Source of the DNA: Tilletiaria anomala UBC 951
Lineage: Eukaryota > Basidiomycota > Exobasidiomycetes > Georgefischeriales > Tilletiariaceae
NCBI RefSeq assembly: GCF_000711695.1
Contig: NW_013546951.1
Location: 1-64,000, forward strand
Length of the DNA stretch: 64,000 nt
Direction: 5' to 3'
Below the pieces are notes generated by a model. The model saw nothing but the letters and a program-made list of their open reading frames with translations, made no database searches and was not told where the DNA came from. Below, piece after piece: positions 54,201 to 64,000 of the stretch. Position 1 is the stretch's first letter. Every line of letters begins with the position of its first letter. The position numbers were made by a program, and so were the translations under genes.

Positions 54201-54610
54201 ATTGCTCTGGCTTTTCCCTTGTCCTTGGTGAGGGTGCTAAACTGCAAGAGCGGCAGACCGTTATTGCTTTCGTGAGCTTCACGGGCCTGCTGGGTAGCCT
54301 CTTTCAAGAGCCTCTCTTCTTCCTCATCGAAAAATGAAATGCCCTTCTGAGCTGCGCGTGCTTGTCGTTTCAACATTGCAGCACGAGCCAACGGGGGACG
54401 AGCTCGACCAGCCCTATCATCAACATTCGCTGTTGCTCCTTGCTCCTCCACACCAGGAAGGTTCCCGGCGGTGCCGCTACCGCGATTGCCATTGGTCTTG
54501 GCACTTGGCGAAGGCGAAAGACCATCCAACGAGCGAACTGCGCCTTGAGCGCCTGCCGATACCGCAGTTTCTTCGGCATTCCCGCTTCGCGTGGAACGCT
54601 GTCCAGACAT
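51286..54610 (-). CDS. TFC1: TFIIIC tau95 subunit (Tfc1/GTF3C5)
   Basis: A-box-side subunit of TFIIIC, the tRNA-gene promoter factor. Four exons: 52881-54610, 51968-52804, 51753-51885 and 51286-51678 (3093 nt, 1030 aa). The N-terminal triple-barrel part has IFSIEYPGFILPPAERH and the hallmark LGNVVATNNPIIRIRRRKWK. The DNA-binding domain contains NPPFPYYFRQNAYASILETP (the first junction is inside it), WSRARLTNQFESKQDRQALT, IPLVAYQIVDGPYKGSLVRF and YDVRADPNSRFFQRLSFRTL. Acidic runs (LLEDDEDEGVE) follow, then a lysine/arginine-rich C-terminus (KPGRKPKMKQKQTRPKG). It is longer than the yeast protein (649 aa), mainly through low-complexity insertions. Its family partner Tfc7 is in the same window. 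Confidence 0.9.
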
Positions 54611-55258
54611 ACTGTACGCTTTCCCTGCTGCTGCGTTCGCAGACAGCTTCGCTAGCGCTCAGCCTGGCGAACCCTGCGCACAGCCGCTTCACCTCCACCT
54701 ACTTGGGCCGCAGTGGGACTGTCCTACACCAAGCTTTAACCATATATATATCTTGTAAGCGCGACGCGACTTGCATCCCCGTCGGTGACTTCCACTATGC
54801 AGTTAATCGCCGATAATGCTAGCGCACGCATCCTTCAACAACACGAGTCAAGGTCACCCAACGTAACCCACTCTCGGACGCAAGGTCATCTTATAATGAT
54901 GTATACAGCTTGGCCTCATTCTCTCTCCGCAAGCTCACGTCGGATGCAGTGTTGAGCGTGCATGGAGGGGAAGAAGTCTAGATGACATGCAATACTTGAT
55001 GCCGCCGCTTGTTGAGTCTTCCGTGGCAACGTGGAGTTGTTGATAGGATCGCGCCAAAAGCAACGAACACGGGCCTCTCAGCCTGATACCTCGCTAGTCG
55101 AGGGCGCGCTCATTCCAGGCGAGGAATGAACCTCGGCTCACGCACACCTAGAGCCTACGAGTGTCAGAAAGGTTCACCTGCAGGCGCTCAACCCGACCAC
55201 CTGCTGCAACAGCACCGAATCGACAGCCTGCCTGCAAGTCATTAGCCTGTCAGCGAAC
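54611..55258. promoter_or_regulatory. Divergent region, TFC1 / small coiled-coil gene
   Basis: 648 bp between divergent starts. It contains the TATATATAT stretch near 54742-54750 on the TFC1 upstream side. No gene is seen. Confidence 0.5.
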
Positions 55259-55858
55259 ATGGGCGGGCGCGACCAAGCTGAGCTGGGAAAGGCGTGCATC
55301 GGTGCGCTGGAGCTTCGACATAACATGCTGGACGATTCATTATCCGAGAGCGAAGAGATGATCCGGCTCGCTCGCGCTGCGCTCGACAAGGTGGAAGAGA
55401 TCGTGCAGGCGAGTCTCGTTCAACATCAGGTAGCATCGACAAGTGAGGCTCCTCCGCCAAACTCGCTCAAAGGCTTCGACACCCTACCACGAAAGGCACG
55501 TGATGAGCTCGAAGGCGTCCAGAGGATGATTAACGACATCATCGCTCGGGTACGGAGCGACAAGATGCGATCTGCTCAGCTGCGCTCGACCCTCTCCAGC
55601 ATGAAGGCCGCCGTCGAAAGTGTTAATGCAACAGATTCTTCTGCGTCTATCTTTTTTCGCGCTGCCAATGGCGCCGGATCGACGGATTCAGCCGTCGCAT
55701 CGAGCTCAAAAATGGTCTTGCCTTCTCCCGATCTGTCGAGCGACAGTAGCCTTACAACCAATCTGGAAAGCTCCGATACGCTTGCCTCCGAATCGCCGCC
55801 TGAAGTCTTGGAGCTTTCAAGGCTCCCTGGAGTCGCAAACTTCTTTCAAGTGGACTGA
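55259..55858 (+). CDS. Small coiled-coil hypothetical protein (199 aa)
   Basis: Unrecognised. A single open exon of 600 nt. The first 120 residues are strongly helical with heptad-like spacing (LSESEEMIRLARAALDKVEE, ELEGVQRMINDIIARVRSDK, AQLRSTLSSMKAAVESVNAT), fitting a coiled-coil subunit of a complex. The C-terminal 70 residues are serine- and acid-rich and end in LSRLPGVANFFQVD. Size and layout would suit a small structural subunit such as a kinetochore or tethering-complex component, but no family motif is seen. The start at MGGRDQAELG is the first ATG of the frame, so an upstream coding exon cannot be excluded. The following 2.1 kb has no clear gene. Confidence 0.6.
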   Translation: MGGRDQAELGKACIGALELRHNMLDDSLSESEEMIRLARAALDKVEEIVQASLVQHQVASTSEAPPPNSLKGFDTLPRKARDELEGVQRMINDIIARVRSDKMRSAQLRSTLSSMKAAVESVNATDSSASIFFRAANGAGSTDSAVASSSKMVLPSPDLSSDSSLTTNLESSDTLASESPPEVLELSRLPGVANFFQVD

Positions 55859-58002
55859 GAACGGACATGGAGACTCAACGCGCCCAGGCGAGTACTTACG
55901 CGGTCAAGTCTTAACCCTCCCGCCAATCCACTGCACATATGTGACGTTGGCGCCGAGACTCGAGAGGCGCCACCGCCCCACTGCACAAGCCATCAGTTTT
56001 TCCTTTCGCATTGCTCACATCTCAGCAAGTTGATCATGATCATTTCTCATTGCACGGCAAAGTTACAAAATCAAGCATATGTACACTAGAGATTCCGTTT
56101 AACGAGCAATACCCATGCCTTTGAACCCTGCGTCAGCTCACCGCGACTTCTGAGACTGGTTCGAGAGACTCTCTTGTGCAACGTTGTATGCGAGAATGAC
56201 GGGAAAAGCCCATGAAACTGCGTATAGCACTGTACGCATTGCACCAGAAATCATCCTTTAGAATACGGGAGCTGCTGACCCCGCTTCAGCTAGAAAATCC
56301 AGATGGCTCACCGAGTCTGTACAGCGCCATACGTAGCATGAAAATCTGTTTCTTTCTTTTCTTCCGCTAGCCCTTACTCGAGACATGGCTTGATTGATGC
56401 GAATGTACTCCAGGCCATAGCGAAGCGTTAGGGCAGTTGACGAGAACACGACGCATGCACAGTTTTTGCCCCATCACTAGTCGAACTGCCATGCTTAATC
56501 GCCAAGTCGGTCTTCACTTTTCCTTTGCAGCCCGCCTGTGCCACCACGACACTCCCACCATAGTGCTCAATGAAGAATCGCAGGTGTTCGGCGTAACTGA
56601 GCATTCCCATGCGTAACAGGTGTGACTGCCATTTGGTCATCGGTGCCTACGGCACAGGCGTCACAAAGGCCCAGCTGAACCTCTGGATGTCGTGGAGCGC
56701 GAAAATCCCCGAACGGCTGACGCTGACCCGGCATGCAGGCTAGAGGCGAATGGAAGATCCAACTGAATGGTGTGCAATGTAACTGCTCCGCTTGCGAACA
56801 GGTTGACCTTGGAAAGCGACGGAGCGACCAGCGTTGTGGGCGAGACAGAGCCTGCGTTGCACGAGACTTCATTGTTTCTTAACAACTGTAGCCAGCCTCT
56901 ACGTCCTCGAGAGTCCCTACAGAGCTGAAATTTATGTTGAGCCTGAAAATGAAGAGAAATAAACAGCGTGTATGAAGTGAGTCAATATCCGCAGGGCGGC
57001 TGCTCGCGCCGCGCGTTGCGCCTTCCGCTCATGCACTGCTCGCTCCTATAGACTCAAGCGTCCATACCTCTTATCCATCATTAAGGTCTCTCATTAGTTT
57101 ACCTTTTGTTGTCAACTTGTCCGACGATCGCCGTCTCCTGGAGTCCTTCGCCTGACGGATTTCAAAGGATCTCGCCTGCGTTGGTCGTCGCTACGCTCTT
57201 TCGTCACCGATCCAGGCGTCCTCCTTTTTCAGCGTTTCGGGCTTCCCGTTGGGATGAGTCTGGCCACCAGTTGGCTCGAAGAATTTGGGATGACGCTCAG
57301 CTCCCAAAACGTCGCCTCGAGTGAGTTGGCATGCTCTTCAATCTCTCATGCTGCTTTGCAATACCCGCTCGGGCTTATGTCTACTCATCACCGAATTACT
57401 GTCTGCAATACAGTGCGGTCGCTAATGTACTTGTTCTTGATCCTGCCGAGGCCGGCTTGTGTTCTTGATCACAGAAATTGTGGCCATGGTGCTTCACTAT
57501 GCACCATCTTGACGATGATGTTGCCAAGCCGATATGGATGTTAACACGAAACGAGATATATGGGTTGCGACATCCTGAAAGCTCCACATTGCCACTATTT
57601 ATAGAAGATTGTGAATGGCGTGTGTTCCGGTGGGGTCGTTCTCGGCCGATAGGGCTTGCTTGCGTCCTCGACCCTCGTGACGCGTCGCAAAGTGGGTCGC
57701 GTAGTACGCGACGCGACTCGACTCTCAGCAGTGATAGAGTGCGCCATCCATACAGTCAGTAATCTATGCACGGCGTTTGCGAAACGATGGCACGCCCCTC
57801 CTATCCTCGTCCCAGTCTCAACCACGTATATTCTTGTTACCTGGTCAAGACGTGGATGAAACGCAGAGGAGGAAGCTACGAGCAAAGAGAAGCTGGCGCC
57901 ATATCCCCCGACCCTCCTCTGCCTCCAGTGCTGTCGTGATCACGTGCGAGCGAGCCAAAGGGTGCACTCGACGACACCTGCTCCTCTCCTTGTTTCGCCA
58001 GC
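55859..58002. other. 2.1-kb region with no identified gene
   Basis: Between the coiled-coil gene and POL12. On the minus strand, frames at 56567-56872 and 56428-56640 are open and have some non-random look (basic N-terminus; MLSYAEHLRFFIEHYGGSVV), but they overlap each other, lack a shared exon model and match nothing recognised. The POL12 promoter must lie at the right end. Confidence 0.45.
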
Positions 58003-60912
58003 ATGTCGACCGCCGGGATGAGGGTGAAGCTTGACATTAAGAAGCAGTTCCACAAGCAGCTCGAGGGATTGCCGTCAAAGAGAGAGATGGATGCGGTTCT
58101 CGATGAAGGTGAGCGCGCTCTTTGGCCTGAACCTTGCACAGACCACTGGTTGGTATCTGACTTGCATATTTCATCGGCCTCGGTCCGCTTGCCCAAACAG
58201 CTTTGTCCATATGCCAGAAATGGGCTATTAGCCCTGAAGATCTTTACTTCCAGTGGGAGGCGTACAGCATGGACCACGACGATGCGGCGCTCAGCAGCGA
58301 GAACATGCGCTCGCTCAGGCGTGTGGTGGAGCAGCGCCAATTAGCAAAAGCGCAAGCTACACCCCGCGCTGGTGCTCCCGGGGCCAAGTCAGCAAAAAAC
58401 GGATTACTGAGCACTGGCAAGAAGGCGAGAGCCAGCTTTGGTAGCTTGTGAGTACTTACTCAGGCCATGCTCTAATAGTGGTCGCGAAAGGGCGCGCTGA
58501 TTGCACAGCTTATTGCCAACGCGTTTGCAGACTTGGCGGCGACCCCACTTCTGGCAGTCCACGTACAGATCCAATCACCCCCTCCCGACCGCCCTCGCAC
58601 ACATACGGCAGCACTCATCACCGCGTCAGTAGCAGTGGTGGCTCGTCAAAGCACGACACTTCCAAAACTCCTCTTGCGTCACGCGAGAACTTGGTGAAAC
58701 GCAGCACAATCCTCCCACAGTGTGAGTCGTCTCGGAGCGTCATCCAGATGTAGACCTACCTCTGCCATGGAAGAAAGCGAGAACTGATCTGTATGCCGTC
58801 CTGACTGATATGCAATATCCAGCAAAACAAGGACAAGAGCGCATGGACATCGACATGGATGACAGGTATGACCTAGGCGACAAATCTGCCGACATTCGAG
58901 GCGCGACTCTGCGGCGTGAACATGCATCTCTCGAATCCCAAGCGATCGAAGTCGAAGGCATCAAAGCCGCTGCTGACGACCGACACCATCACCTCCCCTT
59001 CCAAGTCATTGACACTCTCAATGCCCATCTTGACACCCACGTCGATCCGGCTGTCAGGAAGGGGAAGGTCTTCTTAGGCATGAGCATCGAGCCGGAAAAA
59101 TGGGCGTATCGGTACATGTTCGAGCAGAAGAGAGCCTACACTGCGGGTGAGTGGGTGTCGAGCAAGCAAAATCTCATCGAAACCTCCCAAGCTGAGTCAC
59201 TAGCTGGCCTCGACAGCTCTTGACGAGCGCATCGATCGCATGGCCGATGTGATCGAAGAATTTTACGAGCTAGGACCCAACCCATTTGGCGACCCCACGG
59301 TGCCATCGCAGGACGACATTTATGTCGTCGGCCGCATCTGTCCCGCTGTGCCGCCGCCAGTGGAGGTGGCATCCGTCATGGAGACAGCTCGGTGGGCGAA
59401 GACGGGCGTACCGAAGCTCAGCGAGGCTGGAGTTGTGCTAGAGACCAGCAAGAAGATGGGTGATGGCGAGCGCGTCTCGCTCATGTTTGAAGCGGACTGC
59501 AAGGTCAGGCGTAGTCCGCCGGCGCCTGGGGCAAAATTCGGTGATGAGGATGACGGACTTTTGCGAACGGACCGCTTCGGTATCTTTCCCGGTATGCTCG
59601 TCGGGCTCAAGGGACGGAATGGGACGGGCGACGCGTTTTCCGTGCAAGAGGTCTTACTGGTGAGTGGGCGTTTGAGAGAAGTCAAAAACGTCATGTTCGC
59701 GTGCTGAGGCAGGTCCCTTATTCTGCGACCTCGCAGCCACCTAGATTACCCGAAGGCACAGAAGAGATGAGACAGCTAGAGAAGTTTCAGTACAGCACCA
59801 AGAGCATGAATGGCCAACCGATGAAGATGATGGTTGCCGCAGGACCTTTCACTTCCGACTCAGACTTAACCTTCGGTCCGCTGGAAGCCATCATTCAGCA
59901 AGCTCTCAGAGACACCCCGGATATCCTGATCCTCCTTGGCCCCTTCTTGTCGCGCTACCATCCTATACTTCAATCCGGTCATGTCGACGAATTCCCGGAG
60001 GATATCTTCAGAAAGAGGGTCAGCGATCGTTTGGACGAGCTTTTGAAGGCGACCAAAGGCAGCGGACTGAGGATTGCGCTGGTGCCAAGTACAAAGGATA
60101 TTGTATCGGCGCATGCTGCGTTCCCACAACCGATGTTCGAGCACAATTCGAAAAGCGATACAAGTTTAGGAATGTTTGACAAGAGGACAAGCCTTCCTGT
60201 GAGTACGCATAGTTGATCATCCCTGTCATGTACAGTTGGTTGATTGCTCTCTTGTGGGTGCGTACAGGATGACAAGCGTCTCTTCCGCTTGCCGAACCCG
60301 TGCGCAGTCTGGATTAACGAATGCTTTGTCGGTCTGTCGACGGCAGACGTGCTCAGAGATGTACGGTCAGAGGAGATGGTAATCCAGGTCGAAGATATCA
60401 AAAGCTCGAACGCGTTTGAGACTGCTACACCTGACCCTCTTCTGAGAGTCTGTGGTCATATTATCAGCCAGCGATGGTGAGTTGCCTTTTCAAGCGCAGC
60501 ATCGTTCTCCTGGTAAAAATTTCGATTAGCTGATCTGATTGTCGTCGCTGATTGTCCACCTCGCAGCTTCTACCCGCTCTACCCGTCCTCCCCGGCTTCC
60601 AATCCTCCCCTGCCGCTCGACATATCTCACGCACACCTGGCGGACTTTGTCACTGTCACGCCTGACATTCTCATCCTTCCGTCGGTGCTGAACCCATGCA
60701 GCAAACTGCTCGACCCAACTATCTGCGTCAATCCAGGTGCCGCTGGTGGCAGGAAGGGCGACCGTGGCGGAACAGTCGCCATGGTCACCATTCGACCGCA
60801 GCAGGATTTGCGCGAGATCATCGAGCAGGCAAAGTGTGCTGGACAGTCGGAGAGGGACCGTATCGGATATGATATCCCTGGCAGGACGAGAGTGGACATT
60901 CTCAAGCTGTAA
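58003..60912 (+). CDS. POL12: DNA polymerase alpha-primase B subunit (Pol12/POLA2)
   Basis: Regulatory subunit of DNA polymerase alpha-primase, needed for replication initiation and telomere capping. Eight exons: 58003-58108, 58201-58447, 58531-58721, 58823-59146, 59217-59659, 59713-60198, 60268-60476 and 60567-60912 (2352 nt, 783 aa). The N-terminal domain has ICQKWAISPEDLYFQWEAYS. A Ser/Pro/Thr-rich linker follows. The OB-fold part has DDIYVVGRICPA. The inactive calcineurin-like phosphoesterase domain has MMVAAGPFTSDSDLTFGPLE, DILILLGPFLSRYHPILQSG, IALVPSTKDIVSAHAAFPQP and NPCSKLLDPTICVNPGAAGG, diagnostic of this subunit. The end GYDIPGRTRVDILKL is usual. All phases agree. Confidence 0.96.
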
Positions 60913-61635
60913 ATGAAACAAGCATTGGCTATTGTATTTCTACACATCTTCCCACGTTTCGATTCTTTTCGACTTAGTAACGATTGGAAGTCATCGGCCA
61001 CCATTCCAGTGGCATTCAATTGACCTGCCGTCGAATGTCGTCCAACCAGGATTTTGTGACATGTTAGTTCTCGTTTGCCCCAGCAGAAGCTTGGCACGAC
61101 CTCAAGGCTGGCGTTCCTTTCTCTCACCGCTTTGCTTGATTCTCGTGACAGCGTCTGCGGTTCAGCGGCCATTTCCTCTTCTTTACCTTTGCGCTAAGCT
61201 CAAACATGCGTGTTGCAAGAAGCCCAGTCGCGTCACAAACGCGCAAACGTCGGTTCAATTGGAGCGGTGTCAACGTGCCGACGGCTTTCAGCAACCTTTC
61301 GTTGTTTGATGTTTGCACATCGACAGCGATGGGTTATCTCAAAGCAAACGTGATTGTCATACTCCGTTTCAAGCAATCGATCTGCTGTGCGACACTGAAG
61401 TTCTTCTGCAAACGACTCTGCTGCATCCACTGCCTTCTCTGTTCCCTGTTTGCTAATCTCTCCTGTCTCCAGAGTTCTTGCTGTTGTGATTCAATTGGAA
61501 AGGCAGAGCTGAGAAAGATGCTGGCATATAATCAGCTCCGACTACGCAGATTGGTCATGCCCGTCTCCGTGAACGCGAATCTGACGGCTGACTTGCTTGA
61601 GATTGCAACACCTAAGCCCTCAGACTTGAAGCACG
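60913..61635. other. Intergenic region after POL12
   Basis: 723 bp. A plus-strand frame at 61206-61718 overlaps the start of the next gene in another frame. Its part MLAYNQLRLRRLVMPVSVNA could be an earlier exon, but I could not join it in phase, so it is not called. Confidence 0.45.
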
Positions 61636-64000
61636 ATGCTCATCGGACGGTTGATCGCTCGCAACGGCTCGGCTCAATCAAAGGAGGCCCTGGTGGGAAA
61701 GTCGACAAGGAGAGCTGAGCAACCTGTTCCCGTTGACCTCGTAAGGCCCGCATCCTCGCCAACTGTCGCATCAAATGAACTCGAGTGCCACCCCAAAGTC
61801 ACCTCAAGAGCCAATACTTCATCGCCTGCCTCGTCTAACCAGTTCCGTTCGTTGCGCGCCACTTTAGCCGCCAACCGTGCTAACACCGCACAGGGACTCG
61901 CCACCATCGATCTGTTGGTAGCGCCGATGGACCTGACCAGTGAAGAACTGTCGCGGTGGCTCATGCGCGGCGGTGGTGCTGAGCGAGGAGCAGAGATCAG
62001 CGAGGCGAGCAGCCCTACGACTGTGTCTGCCGAATCATTCAGCTCGTTTCCAGAGGAGAACGAAGCATTGAAAGAATGCCGAGCCGACGTGCAGAGGGAA
62101 AATGGCAACGAGGCAAGGGTGGTTAAAGCAGACGATGCCGGACGGGTTTCCTCACACGCTTTGCGCGAAGGGTGAGCCCAAGAGAGCGCGACTCCTGGAC
62201 ATGGGATCTGAAACTCTGCATCCTTCAGGAGCAAGGCTTCAAGCTCTAGCCTCGGCCTCCACCAGCGCACATCGTGCTTCTCACGTGGAACCAGTAGCAT
62301 ATCCACCCTGAATTTCGACCTTGATCCCACGCCAGTCAGCACGCGTTACCCTGCTACGATCCCACCGATGCGATTACCTCGCAGCACTCCAAGATCTTCC
62401 CCTGCCTCATCAGTGGCCAGCATGTCTTCGAGCAGCGGATCTCAGTCCAACAAACCGGTCGGTACGACGAAGCCCACGAGTAAGGCTACGCACGATGGCC
62501 CTCAGCTGCTGCCTTTCGGCTTCACCGCTCATGAAGCTACCGGCACTGCGAGAAGGAAAGGCGAGTCAGATCAAAGCCTTATCGCTCCAGAATTTCACTC
62601 TCTGCTTTCAAACGTGTGGGAGCCTGAGAGGATACGTATGAGATCGGAAGAAGCACATGTGCTCGCGCGCGAGTCTCAAGCTAGTGAAACTGGACTAGCT
62701 CCTTCTCATGAGCGCGTCGAGTTCCCCTTTAAAGTTGCTTCGTCATTGCATCTTCCACAGCAGCCGCAAGGACTGCGTCTCCGGAGTGATCCCTCATCTG
62801 AAATAGTAAGCCGCAAAGACTGGCCCGGGACAGCCAACGATGCGGGCCGATGGACAGCCCCACCCGAGGCGTCAAAACTCGCGTTCAAGAAAAAGCGCAG
62901 CTCTATTCCCTTTCCTGCCTGTCCTGATGTGGCGTCCAGCCCACGCTCGTCACTCGTCATGCCATTGATACTGGAGAGCTCTATGGGCATGAGGGCCTTG
63001 GGGAATGACATCAGGGAAGAGTTGGCACTATCTCCATCATCTGCTCAATCCACCGCGGTCGCTCATCCAACAAGCGATCGGTCGTCATTGCAACACCCAT
63101 TCGAGCGACATTCGCCTCCAACGGAATCGTCTGCTGCTGTTTCTCGCTTCATCGAGCTTTCAACGCCACGCAGCAGTCTGCTCTTGGATCTCGACTCGAC
63201 GTTGGTTGGCAATCCCGCTGAGGATGCAAACGACAAGGTGGACATGAGACTTTTGCCTCCCTCTGACCGCAGCCACTTCGCAGACGCATCGCGCTCAGCA
63301 GTTTGGGTAAGTGTCGCCGCCTGCATACACACACGGGATTGAGCACTAACACCATCCTGCTCCTTTGCGCACCCAGCTTTGCATCGAGTCGTTACTGTCC
63401 ATCTTGGACAACAGGGCGATGCACCCGTTTCTGCTTGACCTCGTTTCAAGGCAGATCGCAGCCTTCATGTGGCTGGCTGACGACTCATTGCTGGGAGCTC
63501 GTGTACTCATAAAGCTGTCGCAGAGCACCGAGCAATGGACACTGCACAGAGAGCAACTTCGCGAAGATATCCTCAAGATGCGCCTGCTCAAAGGCGGCAG
63601 ACCGGAACGATCTCCGTTCTTGGTCGAGGCTCGTGCGGCTCTCGCGGAGTACCTGGGCCTATCGACGCAGCACGCTGGTCCATTTCCGCTCATTACCAAG
63701 GCTTCTAAGGCCATCAGTAAGCGAATGTGGACGCGGCGTTTGCAAAACATGGTCAACAAAACGACCCGCCACACATCTCCGCCTGGCCTCAATCCCCAGT
63801 CGATGGATCAGAAAGCACAGCGTTTATCCGATCTCGTGGCAGTATTGCTAGACAAGGGGCGCAATTTGAACTCTCGTAAATTGCCGATGGTGTCCAAGGA
63901 GGACGCCAAGGAGCTCATGCACCAGATCGTCGTCCTCTTGGCGCTCGGCGATACGATGCATTCATTCCAGCCCAAATGGACAGACCTGAGCATCCTTCGC
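61636..64000 (+). CDS. Unrecognised gene, 3' end beyond the window (746 codons visible)
   Basis: Partial; the frame is open at base 64000. Exons: 61636-62171, 62229-63306 and 63377-64000, all in phase. The first intron (57 nt, GTGAGC...TTCAG) bypasses stops that would otherwise separate the two frames. The first 500 or so residues are Ser/Pro-rich and low-complexity (PRSSPASSVASMSSSSGSQS). The last visible 208 residues look like a folded helical domain: CIESLLSILDNRAMHPFLLD, AAFMWLADDSLLGARVLIKL, EYLGLSTQHAGPFPLITKAS, ISKRMWTRRLQNMVNKTTRH, DLVAVLLDKGRNLNSRKLPM, DAKELMHQIVVLLALGDTMH. I do not recognise the domain. The true start may be further upstream. Confidence 0.65.

Noticed and set aside
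56428-56872. Possible small minus-strand mitochondrial-type gene
   Set aside because: Two overlapping short frames, with no joining intron that preserves frame and no recognised family motif.

Overview
The window is nuclear DNA of a fungus, most likely a basidiomycete, and gene structure and style suggest a smut-lineage (Ustilaginomycotina) species. This rests on about 83 inferred spliceosomal introns, mostly 55-130 nt with GTGAGT/GTAAGT donors, GC-rich coding sequence, tight gene packing on both strands, and fungal-type orthologues (Gea-type Arf exchange factor, Mtf1, Tfc1, Tfc7, Pol12, Dsk2, Yrb1). The species itself cannot be named from the sequence. No rRNA, tRNA, transposon, viral remnant or CRISPR was seen.

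Layout, left to right: fibrillarin (-) and gamma-tubulin (+) share a divergent promoter. Gamma-tubulin converges on a Gea/GBF1-type Arf-GEF (-), which diverges from RNA polymerase II subunit RPB9 (+). Then come a small membrane protein (-), the ribosome-recycling ATPase RLI1/ABCE1 (-) and a mitochondrial transcription factor B/Mtf1-like protein (-). An ariadne-type RBR ubiquitin ligase (+) and a large unrecognised protein (+) follow, then an unrecognised basidiomycete-type protein (-). After a 3.35-kb stretch with no gene found come glutamate-cysteine ligase modifier GCLM (+) converging on TFIIIC subunit Tfc7 (-), the spliceosome core protein PRP8 (-, 8 kb), proteasome deubiquitinase RPN11 (+), the p24 cargo receptor EMP24 (-), Ran-binding protein YRB1 (+), ubiquilin DSK2 (+), TFIIIC subunit Tfc1 (-), a small coiled-coil protein (+), DNA polymerase alpha B subunit POL12 (+), and a partial unrecognised gene running off the right edge (+).

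The contents are mostly core housekeeping genes: RNA processing and transcription (NOP1, RPB9, PRP8, TFC1, TFC7), translation (RLI1), ubiquitin-proteasome (ariadne, RPN11, DSK2), vesicle traffic (GEA, EMP24), nuclear transport (YRB1), microtubules (gamma-tubulin) and replication (POL12). There is no operon-like logic, but two partners of one TFIIIC subcomplex (Tfc7 and Tfc1) lie 16 kb apart, and three proteasome-pathway genes are present.

The most striking observation is in PRP8 itself. Keeping the reading frame across the WEG/LFWEK junction appears to need a one-nucleotide exon at 39223, flanked by perfect splice sites. Exon coordinates were worked out by eye from frame, splice consensus and remembered protein families. 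For most multi-exon genes the summed exon length is an exact multiple of three, which supports the models.
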